In this document: one piece after another, positions 56,613-64,000 of the stretch
Layout of the letters: each line of letters opens with the position of its first letter
How positions within the stretch are numbered: position 1 is the stretch's first letter
NCBI GenBank assembly: GCA_037102815.1
Contig: BTPP01000009.1
Coordinates: 1,302,001-1,366,000 of the forward strand
Direction: 5' to 3'
Length of the DNA stretch: 64,000 nucleotides
Source: Neurospora intermedia
Lineage: Eukaryota > Ascomycota > Sordariomycetes > Sordariales > Sordariaceae
Notes under the pieces: model-generated
Seen by the model: only the letters and a program-made list of their open reading frames with translations
Databases searched by the model: none
What the model was told of the DNA's origin: nothing
Translations under genes and position numbers: made by a program

Positions 56613-57428
56613 ATGGTTCTGCGATCGCTCAGCACAGCCCTCTTCCCCCTCTTTCTCCTTTCAGAGGTCTCTCTAGGATTATTGGCAGGACCACCCAGAC
56701 ATAAGCATGAGATCCGTGACATTCCCAGCGCCCTAACCGAGAACGAAACCACACAATACTACTATACCGATTCCCACTCCTCCCTCCCACCATTCTGGCC
56801 ACCACGACCAACACCACACAGCTCAACCACGACGACAACATCAACGGAGTCCAATCCATACCCTTACACCGATTCCTACACCCCCAGCAGTTGGAACTTC
56901 AGCACACCGAGCACCACCTGGAATTGGACCAGCTACTCCGACACGTACACTACAGCGCCCTCGAACTTCACGACACCTACTACCACTTGGAACTTTACGG
57001 TCCCTTATACCACCTGGTCAAGCTACTCGGACACCTGGGGGGACCATAACACCTACCCAACACCCAGCAGTCCTGTCACAGATAAGACCACGACCATCTC
57101 CGTGATCAAGACCCTCACTTCCTTCACCACCACCGTCGTATCCAGGACTGTCAAGCGGTCTACAAAACAGCCAATCACAACATCCAAGTCTTTTACATTC
57201 AAGACCACCCCGTTTGTCAACCTGACAACGTTTACCTCTCCCAGGTGGACGACGGTTCCCATTGCTTCGCTGACGGGAACGCCGTTTTGTTCGAACGCGG
57301 CGGACCCGCAAAATGGAGTAGGAAATCATTGTGTGTGTGAAAACGGGGAGACGGTGGGTGTGATTCCTTTTAGTAAAGGTGGGAATGATAGTGATTATCA
57401 GCCTTGTGCTTATACTACTGTTGGGTAG
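56613..57428 (+). CDS. Secreted Ser/Thr-rich protein with Trp/Tyr repeats and Cys-containing end
   Basis: 271 residues, intronless. A signal peptide (1-22, LFPLFLLSEVSLG) is followed by a Thr/Ser/Pro-rich region with imperfect repeats of the form SNF(T/S)TP(T/S)TTWN(W/F)T..Y..WSSYSDT (about 85-150). After a Thr-rich stretch (ISVIKTLTSFTTTVVS) and a basic patch (RTVKRSTKQ) comes a C-terminal Cys segment (PFCSNAADPQ...HCVCENGETV...YQPCAYT) with four Cys. The composition predicts heavy O-glycosylation and a cell-wall or secreted location. No GPI signal is evident. A small Cys-rich domain at the end resembles domains seen in other fungal secreted proteins, but I cannot name it. Confidence 0.7.
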   Translation: MVLRSLSTALFPLFLLSEVSLGLLAGPPRHKHEIRDIPSALTENETTQYYYTDSHSSLPPFWPPRPTPHSSTTTTTSTESNPYPYTDSYTPSSWNFSTPSTTWNWTSYSDTYTTAPSNFTTPTTTWNFTVPYTTWSSYSDTWGDHNTYPTPSSPVTDKTTTISVIKTLTSFTTTVVSRTVKRSTKQPITTSKSFTFKTTPFVNLTTFTSPRWTTVPIASLTGTPFCSNAADPQNGVGNHCVCENGETVGVIPFSKGGNDSDYQPCAYTTVG

Positions 57429-57532
57429 AGGATGAAAGGGGCCGGGTGACGGGAGTGATGGTTGGGACATTGCAACGGGGAATGGTCTGGAATGGAGTTA
57501 TAGGACGTGGGTTTTGAGAATTTCTCCAACAA

Positions 57533-57604
57533 GGTCCGCTGGCTCAATGGCAGAGCGTCTGACTACGAATCAGGAGGTTCCAGGTTCGACCCCTGGGTGG
57601 ATCG
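57533..57604 (+). tRNA. tRNA-Arg (anticodon ACG), no intron
   Basis: A 72-nt cloverleaf. Acceptor stem GGTCCGC pairs with GTGGATC; D stem GCTC/GAGC; anticodon stem TCTGA/TCAGG with loop CTACGAA, giving ACG at 57565-57567; T arm CCAGG-TTCGACC-CCTGG; discriminator G. It decodes CGU/CGC/CGA after A34-to-inosine editing. Internal A box near 57540 and B box GGTTCGACCCC at 57583-57593 serve RNA polymerase III. Confidence 0.95.
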
Positions 57605-57958
57605 AGTTAATTTTTTCCTTTGCTTTTTTCACCCTTCTATCACACTTCTATCATAGATATACTATAATACAACCACACAAATCTTCGCTCTAACCATCTT
57701 TTTTTGGCCTGAACTTGCAGCACAATATTCAATTATAATTGACTCCCAAACGTCGTACACATCACTGCCAGCCCTTTGTTCGAAAAAAGTGCTGATAGTG
57801 GAGCAACCGTCCTCTCCAAAACCCACTTTTCAGGCATTGCCATCATCATCTTTGACTTGCAGCTTGCACACGCAGTACGGGCATGCACTTGGACCAGGCA
57901 CTGTAAAACAAGAATTTGGTCCTTCAGAATGACGGTCGGAGCCTCATCTCAACTCTTA
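57605..57958. other. Intergenic, 354 bp
   Basis: 3' side of the tRNA, including its T-run terminator, and 3' flank of the hydroxylase gene. Nothing else seen. Confidence 0.6.
57611..57616 (+). terminator. RNA polymerase III T-run terminator
   Basis: Six T, 7 bp after the tRNA 3' end, the usual Pol III stop. Confidence 0.8.
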
Positions 57959-58843
57959 CTACAACATCACACCCGAATCCCTTCTTCCCAGCTTCTTCTC
58001 CACAACATTCCCCGCACCCGCTCCCCCCTCCCGTGCTCTTTGTTCCCTCTCCTCCTCCTTCTCCTCCCTCCTTCTTCTTCTCCTTCTACTACTCAAATCC
58101 GTCCCATACAGCTTATCCATCAACCCCGGAATCGCACCAAACTCCACATTGAACAGTTCATGATGGGCATCATGATCCCTCGCCATCTCCAGCACTCCCA
58201 AAAATTTGAAATCGTACCCGCTATGCACCGTCGCCGTCTCCACCAGCATGATCGCCAAATACGTCCAAAACGTCAGGATATGCACACCCAACACCATCGC
58301 GGGGATCGCAATCGGTAACATGTTGGCAAATATGTGTTCGATGGGATGCGCATATTGAGCGGATAACGCCGTGGGCGCAGTGAACTCGTGATGCTGCTTG
58401 TGAATCATCTTGTAGAAGCGCGGGGTGTGGAGGAGCCGGTGGATGTAGTAGAAGAGGGATTCGCGGGCCATGATGCACAAGGGAATCTGCCAGGCCATTT
58501 CGCTCCAGAAGCCAGGCGGGGAGGCGGAGATGCGAAACCGGGAGCTGCCCTGGCCAGAGCGGATGCCGAGGGTGGTGAGGGCTAATGAAGACAAGATGTT
58601 GAGGCATTGGTTGCGCAGGACGATGAGGGCGCAGTGACGGATTTCGGCGGCGGATGGTTGTTTGAAAGGCGGTTGGATTTTGTGGCGCGCGGAGAAGGAG
58701 GGGAGGAGAGGGTCGAGGAAGGTGTATGATACCGCGGGGATCCAGAAGAAGAGGAGTTGGGTTAGGAGGGTGCCCCAGAATTCGATCTGGTGGGGGGAGT
58801 AGGTTTGGACGAGGTGAGTCCAGAGGGCGAGGGGGTAGCCCAT
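57959..58843 (-). CDS. Fatty-acid hydroxylase / sterol desaturase superfamily protein
   Basis: 294 residues, intronless; the ATG at 58843 ([10 protein letters not shown]) is the only one in frame before the family similarity begins. The di-iron His boxes are clear: HRLLH (135-139), HKQHH (148-152) and HDAHH (224-228), with HPIEH (166-170) between. Four hydrophobic stretches (about 25-47, 78-95, 118-134, 172-205) fit the family's membrane topology, an ER-embedded di-iron oxidase. Members include C4-methyl sterol oxidase Erg25, C5 desaturase Erg3 and sphingolipid or fatty-acid hydroxylases. The His-box spacing alone does not decide among them. The C-terminal ~45 residues are Arg/Glu repeats with no family counterpart. 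Confidence 0.88.
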   Translation of the reverse strand: MGYPLALWTHLVQTYSPHQIEFWGTLLTQLLFFWIPAVSYTFLDPLLPSFSARHKIQPPFKQPSAAEIRHCALIVLRNQCLNILSSLALTTLGIRSGQGSSRFRISASPPGFWSEMAWQIPLCIMARESLFYYIHRLLHTPRFYKMIHKQHHEFTAPTALSAQYAHPIEHIFANMLPIAIPAMVLGVHILTFWTYLAIMLVETATVHSGYDFKFLGVLEMARDHDAHHELFNVEFGAIPGLMDKLYGTDLSSRRRRRRREEKEEEREQRAREGGAGAGNVVEKKLGRRDSGVML

Positions 58844-59444
58844 GTTGACTGGCGATGTTGTGGTTTGGTTGGATGTGGTGGCTTGGTTGGAAGTGGTGCT
58901 AGAACACCGGATGAATCGCGACGACGACAACAACGGTCGTATAGTCTTACTAGCCTAGGCTAGGACCGGTTATAAGCGGCCTGAAAAGTCTGGTGTGGAG
59001 GAATACCTCGGTCTGTCCATCCCACAGCACATGCGGCGGTCGCATTAGAGGTTAGTGTACCCCAGACTTTGATGCAAATCATTAAGCCAGCAGACCCAGA
59101 TCGCCGCCGGTTGCGGTGGGGAGACACCTAGATCGCAAAACCCTGCGGTCTCGGGGACGAATTGCCCGGCTACAGCAATGTGCCCTTTGTAAATGCGAAC
59201 CACACCTTCTGGCATGTCGTTTTCCTTGCATTTACTGAGTCCTTGTTTGCCTTTACTGTCACAAAAAAACGAGAAAAGAAATGCAGAGTCTATTCTTCAA
59301 CGTCTATACCGTTACTTATGCAAGATTACCACGCTATGCTGACCACTTGTCTACCTCTTCTCCGTCTCCCAACTCCTCATTACCATTAATATCACCACCG
59401 CCTTCCCTGAACCCACTTATTACCTACTTCACTCAATGAAGTAC
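58844..59444. other. Intergenic, 0.6 kb
   Basis: Promoter of the hydroxylase gene; 3' flank of the next gene. Nothing else seen. Confidence 0.55.
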
Positions 59445-60077
59445 CTACCAACTCTCCTCTAAAACCCTCCTCTCTCTCTCCAGCTCCTCCACCTCCGCTT
59501 CCAACTTCTCAATCGCTATTCCCACCTCATCCACCACCCCCTGCCAAGGACCTACCGCAGTTAAACTCGTCGGCTCCTCAGCTCGAGACCTCCTCGCTCT
59601 ACAGGCGGTGGCAGCCAAAGCTAGGAGATCGATGTCCTGCGAGTCTGGTGAAGCAGTACGCAAGTTTCCGGCCGCGGCTGTGGTCGCTGCCTGGAGAATA
59701 CCAACCATTGTATCCTGTTCTCCCTGGAGGGACATTTTGGTTAAGTTGAGAACTGTGATGAGGATAGTGAGTTGATGGAGACGGTGGGAGCTGATTTTGT
59801 TTTTGGGTAGAAGTATAATTTCGGCTGTGGAGACAGCAGGGCTAGAGGTAAGAACAGGCAGGCGACCGCCGGGGAGAGAGACCGCGAAGGAACCGGGAGC
59901 AGAGAAACTAAGGTCGGCGTCGGGGGGCGGGGGTAGATGTTTCGAGATTGAATTAGAAACAGAAAAGGGCGATGAGAGCCTGGTGCTGAAGTCTGAGGTT
60001 GAGCTTGTAGAGGAGGTAGAAACAGGGGAAGGAGAGCGGGAAGGAGAACGGGAAGAAAAGAGCGAACGGAACATCAT
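59445..60077 (-). CDS. Unknown protein, Ser-rich with C-terminal coiled coil
   Basis: Start chosen at the ATG at 60077 (MMFRSLFSSRSPSRSPSP), because codons further upstream lack an ATG. 210 residues. Residues 1-45 are Ser/Pro/Arg-rich; the middle has a run of hydrophobic Leu/Ile (RLHQLTILITVLNLT) and the end is a charged coiled coil (EVGIAIEKLEAEVEELERE). Small-nucleolar or signalling adaptors often look like this, but I do not recognise it. Codon use and length support a real gene; confidence in function is nil. Confidence 0.5.
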   Translation of the reverse strand: MMFRSLFSSRSPSRSPSPVSTSSTSSTSDFSTRLSSPFSVSNSISKHLPPPPDADLSFSAPGSFAVSLPGGRLPVLTSSPAVSTAEIILLPKNKISSHRLHQLTILITVLNLTKMSLQGEQDTMVGILQAATTAAAGNLRTASPDSQDIDLLALAATACRARRSRAEEPTSLTAVGPWQGVVDEVGIAIEKLEAEVEELERERRVLEESW

Positions 60078-60582
60078 GGTGAGAAATTTGAGTAGGATCA
60101 ATTTGGGCTTTAAGGTCGTTCGGGTCGGTAGTAACAATGAAAGCGTGCCTGAGAGAGTGAACGGCTGCTAGATGTACCTGTACTTGCCTGCTTTACCTGT
60201 ACCTGACAGGAGCTTGCGATCTTGATATTCGGAAATGAATGTCTGGCACGCGCTTCTCGTTACTTACCCCCAGCCCCTACTTTTCCGATGATCTGATTAT
60301 GAGAGTGTGACTTCGATGTTGAGACGGGAAGAAATTACATGACGGGTTACAACGGGGGCTTTATACCTAAGTACTTGCTCGAGGCAACAATGGCAGGTGG
60401 ATTAATCTATTCAAAACACAACGTCGTTGTTCTGGTTGTTCTTCTAGTACGTTCTACTAGTATTGTTTGTTCGAAAATTAGTTCACATCAAGGGAGCGTG
60501 AGTGGCTGAGTGGCCGAGGTGCCCGAAGTCAAAGAGGAACAGGACCATTGTTCCTGCCTTCTTTTGCTTTGTCTTTGAGGTG

Positions 60583-60978
60583 TCATAGAATCAACGACAT
60601 ATCCCTGCCAATCACTTCCAAGTGCCTCGTGAGGTTTGTATTGCGTTCGAGGCGATTGGCGACGCTGTCGTCGTAGTCGTGTTCGTAGTCCAGTTTTAGC
60701 TCGACGGCGATAAGATCTAGGATCTCGGTGGAAAGATGTGCGATGTTGAGCATCGCTGTCGATGCAATATGGAACTGCTTGTAAAGAGAAGCAAGAGGTC
60801 TTCTTTTGTTGTCCTCTTTTCTTCGAAGCGTACCCATCCGCGTCCGGAGAAGACGAGTCTGTTTGATGTCGGTCGTGTCTCGTCTCGTCTCCAATCTGGC
60901 AATTGTAGTGTAGTCATGGTGGCTCCCCAAAGGCACTCGGCGAAAAAGAGGTTTCGTGGACATTGTCGTCACATCCAT
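60583..60978 (-). CDS. Weak candidate: short F-box-like reading frame
   Basis: 131 codons from an ATG at 60978. Only one stretch, LNIAHLSTEILDLIAVELKLD near residues 77-97 (21 residues, quoted here as LSTEILDLI), resembles an F-box start; the protein ends 35 residues later. Could be a truncated F-box gene or a chance open frame. Confidence 0.2.
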   Translation of the reverse strand: MDVTTMSTKPLFRRVPLGSHHDYTTIARLETRRDTTDIKQTRLLRTRMGTLRRKEDNKRRPLASLYKQFHIASTAMLNIAHLSTEILDLIAVELKLDYEHDYDDSVANRLERNTNLTRHLEVIGRDMSLIL

Positions 60979-61658
60979 TCACTCTTGCAGGCAAACTATC
61001 AGATAAGTAATCATGGTTCAAGTCGCTGCCCCGTTCTCGTCGAGCTGCATTTTTAAGTGATAGATTGGACTGTCTCGTTTGATGACGGATTCTTACGACC
61101 TCCCATCTCGCAGTGCTCTCGGCCCTGAAGCTTTGATCATCCTGGGCAAGATAAGCAACCACGATCCGCGACCTGCAAGGTGCACGCTAAGTTGAACCAT
61201 CCTTCAACTTCCAAAAATAAGAATAAAGGAAAATGAATGCCAAATTGATCGAGTTCCAGTCTCGTTGATGTATCTACTGATCAAGATCTGTCGCAAGTCG
61301 ATGCTGATTGATCATCCAGACGTGGTGTTGACCCTCGATTCCTTGCACACTCATCAACCGCAATCGTACTTGCCAAGAACATCGAGACCCCGCATACTCA
61401 AACAGGGATCAATAAGCCAAACAGATACTAACCGAAAAGGGTATTAAGCTTTCCTCTCGCACGAGAGCTCACCATCCATTCATCTGGAGAAGTTGCGATG
61501 GAATGGAAAGACGCGAAGCATGGCAGCGCAGTCGTACAAACAGAAAGTGCTTGGTGTGGAGTGTGTGAGTGATCGCTTGCTTCAATTCATGTTCATTCTG
61601 CCGGTCTTCTCCCTTACAGGAAGTCGGAGCTCCCCATCAGCAACTCCCGTCCTGTGCT

Positions 61659-61664
61659 TATAAA
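61659..61664 (+). promoter_or_regulatory. TATA box candidate for NmrA-like gene
   Basis: TATAAA 113-118 bp before the ATG at 61777. Confidence 0.4.
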
Positions 61665-61776
61665 CATGTTCCTTCCCCGATTCGCCATGTCGTCATCGTT
61701 TTTTGCGACTCACATCAAACAAACCGAAACGCCATCATACTAGCCAAAGTTAACCAATTTCAACCCAACCATCGCA

Positions 61777-62691
61777 ATGGCTCTCAGAACCATCCTCATC
61801 ACCGGCGCGACCGGCCAACAGGGCGGCGCCGTAGTCCGCGCCCTCCTCAACCACCGCAATTTCGACGCCTCCTCCCTCAAGATCCTCGCCCTTACCCGCA
61901 ACGCCTCTAGTCCCTCAGCCCAGCGCCTCGCCGACTCCAGCAAGGGCATCGTCCAGCTGATCCAGGGCAACTCGACCAACCCCAAGCCCATCTTCGACGC
62001 CCAGCCCAAGGGCTCCATCGACTCCCTCTTCGTTGTTACGACGATGGGCAAACAGCCCGAGGAGCAGCAGGCGATCCCGCTAATCGACACGGCCGTCGAG
62101 CATGGCGTCAAGCAGGTCATCTTCTCATCGGTTGACCGCGGCGGCGACATAAAGAGCTGGGACAACCCGTGCCCGGAAATCCCCCACTTCGTGGCCAAGC
62201 ACAATATCGAGCTGCACATTCGCAACAAGGCCGAGAAGGACCCGTCCCAATTCGCTTGGACCATCCTACGCCCCGTCGCCTTCATGGACAACTTTAACCC
62301 CGGCATCTTCTGCAAGCTTTTCTCGGCCATGTGGCGCTCCGCTCTTAAGCCCACCACCAAGCTGCAACTCACGGGCGTCCGCGATATAGGTCGGTTCGCC
62401 GCCGAAGCCTTTTACAACTCGACCGAGTACGATGGAAAGGCCGTGGGCATCGCGGGCGACGAGCTGACTCTGGACGAGGCGCACGAGAAGTTCAAGAAGG
62501 TTACTGGCAAGGAGTTGCCCGAGACGTTCACCTTCCTCGGTACCCTAATGCTCTGGATGGTCAAGGAGATGGGGGCCATGTTTGCCTTTTTTGAGAACCA
62601 GGGGTACGGAGTGGACATAGAAGCCACCAAGAAGATTGTGCCGACAGAAGACTTTGAGACGTGGCTGAAGGAGAGCAGCAAGTGGAAGTAG
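61777..62691 (+). CDS. NmrA-like NAD(P)-binding protein
   Basis: 304 residues, intronless. The N-terminus ILITGATGQQGG (residues 6-17) is the Rossmann dinucleotide-binding loop of the atypical SDR/NmrA family (PF05368). The conserved VVTTMGK and FSSVDRGG segments follow, as do ILRPVAFMDNF and the C-terminal helical part. The catalytic YxxxK of active SDRs is not visible in its usual place (HFVAKHNIE instead), as in NmrA proteins that sense NAD(P) redox state rather than catalyse. True NmrA/NMR-1 represses the AreA/NIT2 nitrogen regulator, but most family members have other or unknown roles; this one is more likely one of the many paralogues. Confidence 0.9.
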   Translation: MALRTILITGATGQQGGAVVRALLNHRNFDASSLKILALTRNASSPSAQRLADSSKGIVQLIQGNSTNPKPIFDAQPKGSIDSLFVVTTMGKQPEEQQAIPLIDTAVEHGVKQVIFSSVDRGGDIKSWDNPCPEIPHFVAKHNIELHIRNKAEKDPSQFAWTILRPVAFMDNFNPGIFCKLFSAMWRSALKPTTKLQLTGVRDIGRFAAEAFYNSTEYDGKAVGIAGDELTLDEAHEKFKKVTGKELPETFTFLGTLMLWMVKEMGAMFAFFENQGYGVDIEATKKIVPTEDFETWLKESSKWK

Positions 62692-63450
62692 GAGAACACC
62701 GATGTCGAGCGGAGGCATACGATACCCTTTTTTTGTCCTGTTTGTTTCCTTCTGCCCGGATTTGCGTGTTGACTACTGTAAGTCTGAGTCCAAATAGTTA
62801 CCACTAATTGAGTGCATAATAGAGAATGTTTGGGTTGAAACTGTCGTGTGATTGTGCCGAGTGTCTGCTAGTGAGGTCAGCCCTATCGCTTGTTCTCGAG
62901 GCCTTACTAGGCTTTGCTAGTCCGGACTTTAGCGCAGGTTGAGTAAAACCACATAAACAATGAAGCGGTACACTACCTGCGTTTGAGCAAGCGGGACACA
63001 AAGACTCTCAAGGGTAGAGGTATCACCAAAGTGGTAGTGTCGCGGAATACTAGCAGGTGCACCCCATATCTCAGAAACGGCCTCTCGCATAGCCTGTTGG
63101 GATTACACGATGATTCATTCTGATGGGATATGGTGTTACATCCTGAGAATGTCAGCGCAGGAGCGGGCGTGGTGCGGGGAATCAAATGATCGCCCGTCGT
63201 ACACCGGGACCGAGAAGGATCATCATAGTGTATATATTGTTGCCTGTTGGCCCTTGTCCCTGCCAAACAGAGTACACGTGTACTTACGTACCCAACGAGA
63301 ATTATATAAACCACTTAAAGTCTTCTCAAGTTTACCGGGAGGGAGTCAGCACAAGTTGAACTCAAGCTCAGGACTGGACTGTCTCACAAATGTGCTGATT
63401 AAGACGAAAAAAGAAACACAGTTGCCAATCCGCGCCTACCTCCCGAATAA
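62692..63450. other. Intergenic, 0.76 kb
   Basis: 3' flank of the NmrA-like gene and promoter of the last gene. Nothing else seen. Confidence 0.55.
63305..63310 (+). promoter_or_regulatory. TATA box candidate for beta-lactamase-fold gene
   Basis: TATAAA about 140 bp before the ATG at 63451. Confidence 0.4.
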
Positions 63451-64000
63451 ATGTCAATCATGGCCTCCGCCAAATCCATCCTCGACCAAATCCTCCACCG
63501 CTACACCTTGCACCGGGACTCGCCTACTTCCTCTACAAAAGACAAACTCCACGGCGCCGCCTTCCTCGTCGTAGACAAATCCGGCCCCATCTACGCCGGC
63601 GCAGCCGGCCACACCTCCCTCCCCATCAATGCCTCGACCCCGGCCTTCTCAACCGACTCCTTCCTCTGGGTCGCCTCCCTCACCAAGCTCCTCACCACCA
63701 TCTGCCTGATGCAGCTCGTCCAGCAAGGCAAGCTTCATCTGGATGAGGACGTCCGTGGAAAATTGCCGGAACTGACCAAATGGGGAATCTTGCGGGGTTT
63801 TGAGGAGGAGGGGGAGGAAGAACGTAAAGAGGGGAAAAAAGCGATAATGGAAGAAATCACCACGCCAATCACTGTCCGCCAATTACTCACGCACTCCGTC
63901 GGTTTATCTTATGACTTGGGCCATCCGCTGCTGGAGAGGTGGGCGAAAGAAGTCGGCAAGAAGGGGAACACAAACTCGATGACGGTGGAAGGGTGGACGA
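63451..64000 (+). CDS. Beta-lactamase-fold serine hydrolase, 3' end outside window
   Basis: An open frame begins at the ATG at 63451 (a second ATG follows at 63460) and runs without stop to the window edge, 183 codons. It reads AAFLVVDKSGPIYAGAAG... then WVASLTKLLTTI, where Ser76-x-x-Lys79 is the catalytic SxxK of the class C beta-lactamase/transpeptidase family (PF00144). Next come GKLHLDEDV and VRQLLTHSVGLSYD, the usual conserved helix with HTSGL-like text. Fungal members include LovD-type acyltransferases and carboxylesterases. The YxN and KTG-like motifs lie beyond the window. Cytosolic, since no signal peptide is visible. Confidence 0.9.
   Translation, partial: MSIMASAKSILDQILHRYTLHRDSPTSSTKDKLHGAAFLVVDKSGPIYAGAAGHTSLPINASTPAFSTDSFLWVASLTKLLTTICLMQLVQQGKLHLDEDVRGKLPELTKWGILRGFEEEGEEERKEGKKAIMEEITTPITVRQLLTHSVGLSYDLGHPLLERWAKEVGKKGNTNSMTVEGWT

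Larger units (their letters stand above)
60078..61776. other. Intergenic, 1.7 kb
   Basis: Contains one weak candidate frame at 60583-60978 (minus) and the promoter of the NmrA-like gene. No other gene recognised. Confidence 0.5.

Noticed and set aside
60490-60540. tRNA-like text (GTGGCTGAGTGGCCGAGG)
   Set aside because: D-arm-like wording but no acceptor, anticodon or T arm could be paired.

Overview
The window looks like nuclear DNA of a filamentous ascomycete, most probably a Sordariales fungus close to Neurospora or Sordaria. The genes are spaced by 0.5 to 3.5 kb and are mostly intronless or carry 1 to 4 short introns (about 50 to 120 nt). These introns have GTRNGT-like donors, CTRAC-type branch sites and AG acceptors. 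The gene families are typical of such fungi: a GH94 cellobionic-acid phosphorylase, a CBM1-GDSL esterase, an RGS membrane protein, a fungal rhodopsin-domain protein, an NmrA-like protein and a TGL4/5-type patatin. From memory, N. crassa carries its GH94 enzyme (NCU09425) and a CBM1-GDSL enzyme (NCU09416) close together, which fits this window; that is recollection and was not checked here.

Left part (1-24.7 kb): the 3' two thirds of a GH94 phosphorylase gene; a secreted beta-helix/lectin-like protein whose frame is broken; a secreted phospholipase A2; a single-pass membrane protein; a secreted Gly/Phe-repeat protein; a small heat-shock protein followed by a relic copy of its own 3' end; a cytochrome P450; degenerate interstitial telomere repeats; an F-box gene interrupted by one in-frame TAG; a diverged MoeA-like protein; a small membrane protein; a CBM1-GDSL esterase; and an RGS protein with membrane segments. 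The GH94 enzyme, the lectin-like protein and the CBM1 esterase suggest a loose grouping of plant-biomass functions.

Middle part (24.7-46.6 kb): a gene-poor 2.8 kb with a long foldback repeat; a rhodopsin-domain membrane protein; a five-exon 2-oxoglutarate oxygenase of about 1,040 residues; a His-rich polytopic membrane protein; an MFS transporter; two convergent alpha/beta hydrolases 40 bp apart; and a patatin lipase.

Right part (46.6-64 kb): 3.5 kb with a perfect small hairpin and a possibly decayed gene; a secreted copper amine oxidase; a membrane protein with an internally duplicated domain; a Ser/Thr-rich secreted protein; a tRNA-Arg(ACG); a fatty-acid-hydroxylase-family protein; a small unknown protein; an NmrA-like protein; and the 5' end of a beta-lactamase-fold enzyme cut by the window edge.

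I found no CRISPR array, rRNA, intact transposon, virus or obvious biosynthetic cluster, and nothing that I can defend as a wholly new system. The most checkable oddities are the two broken genes, the hsp relic, the two foldbacks, the atypical MoeA paralogue and the duplicated-domain protein.
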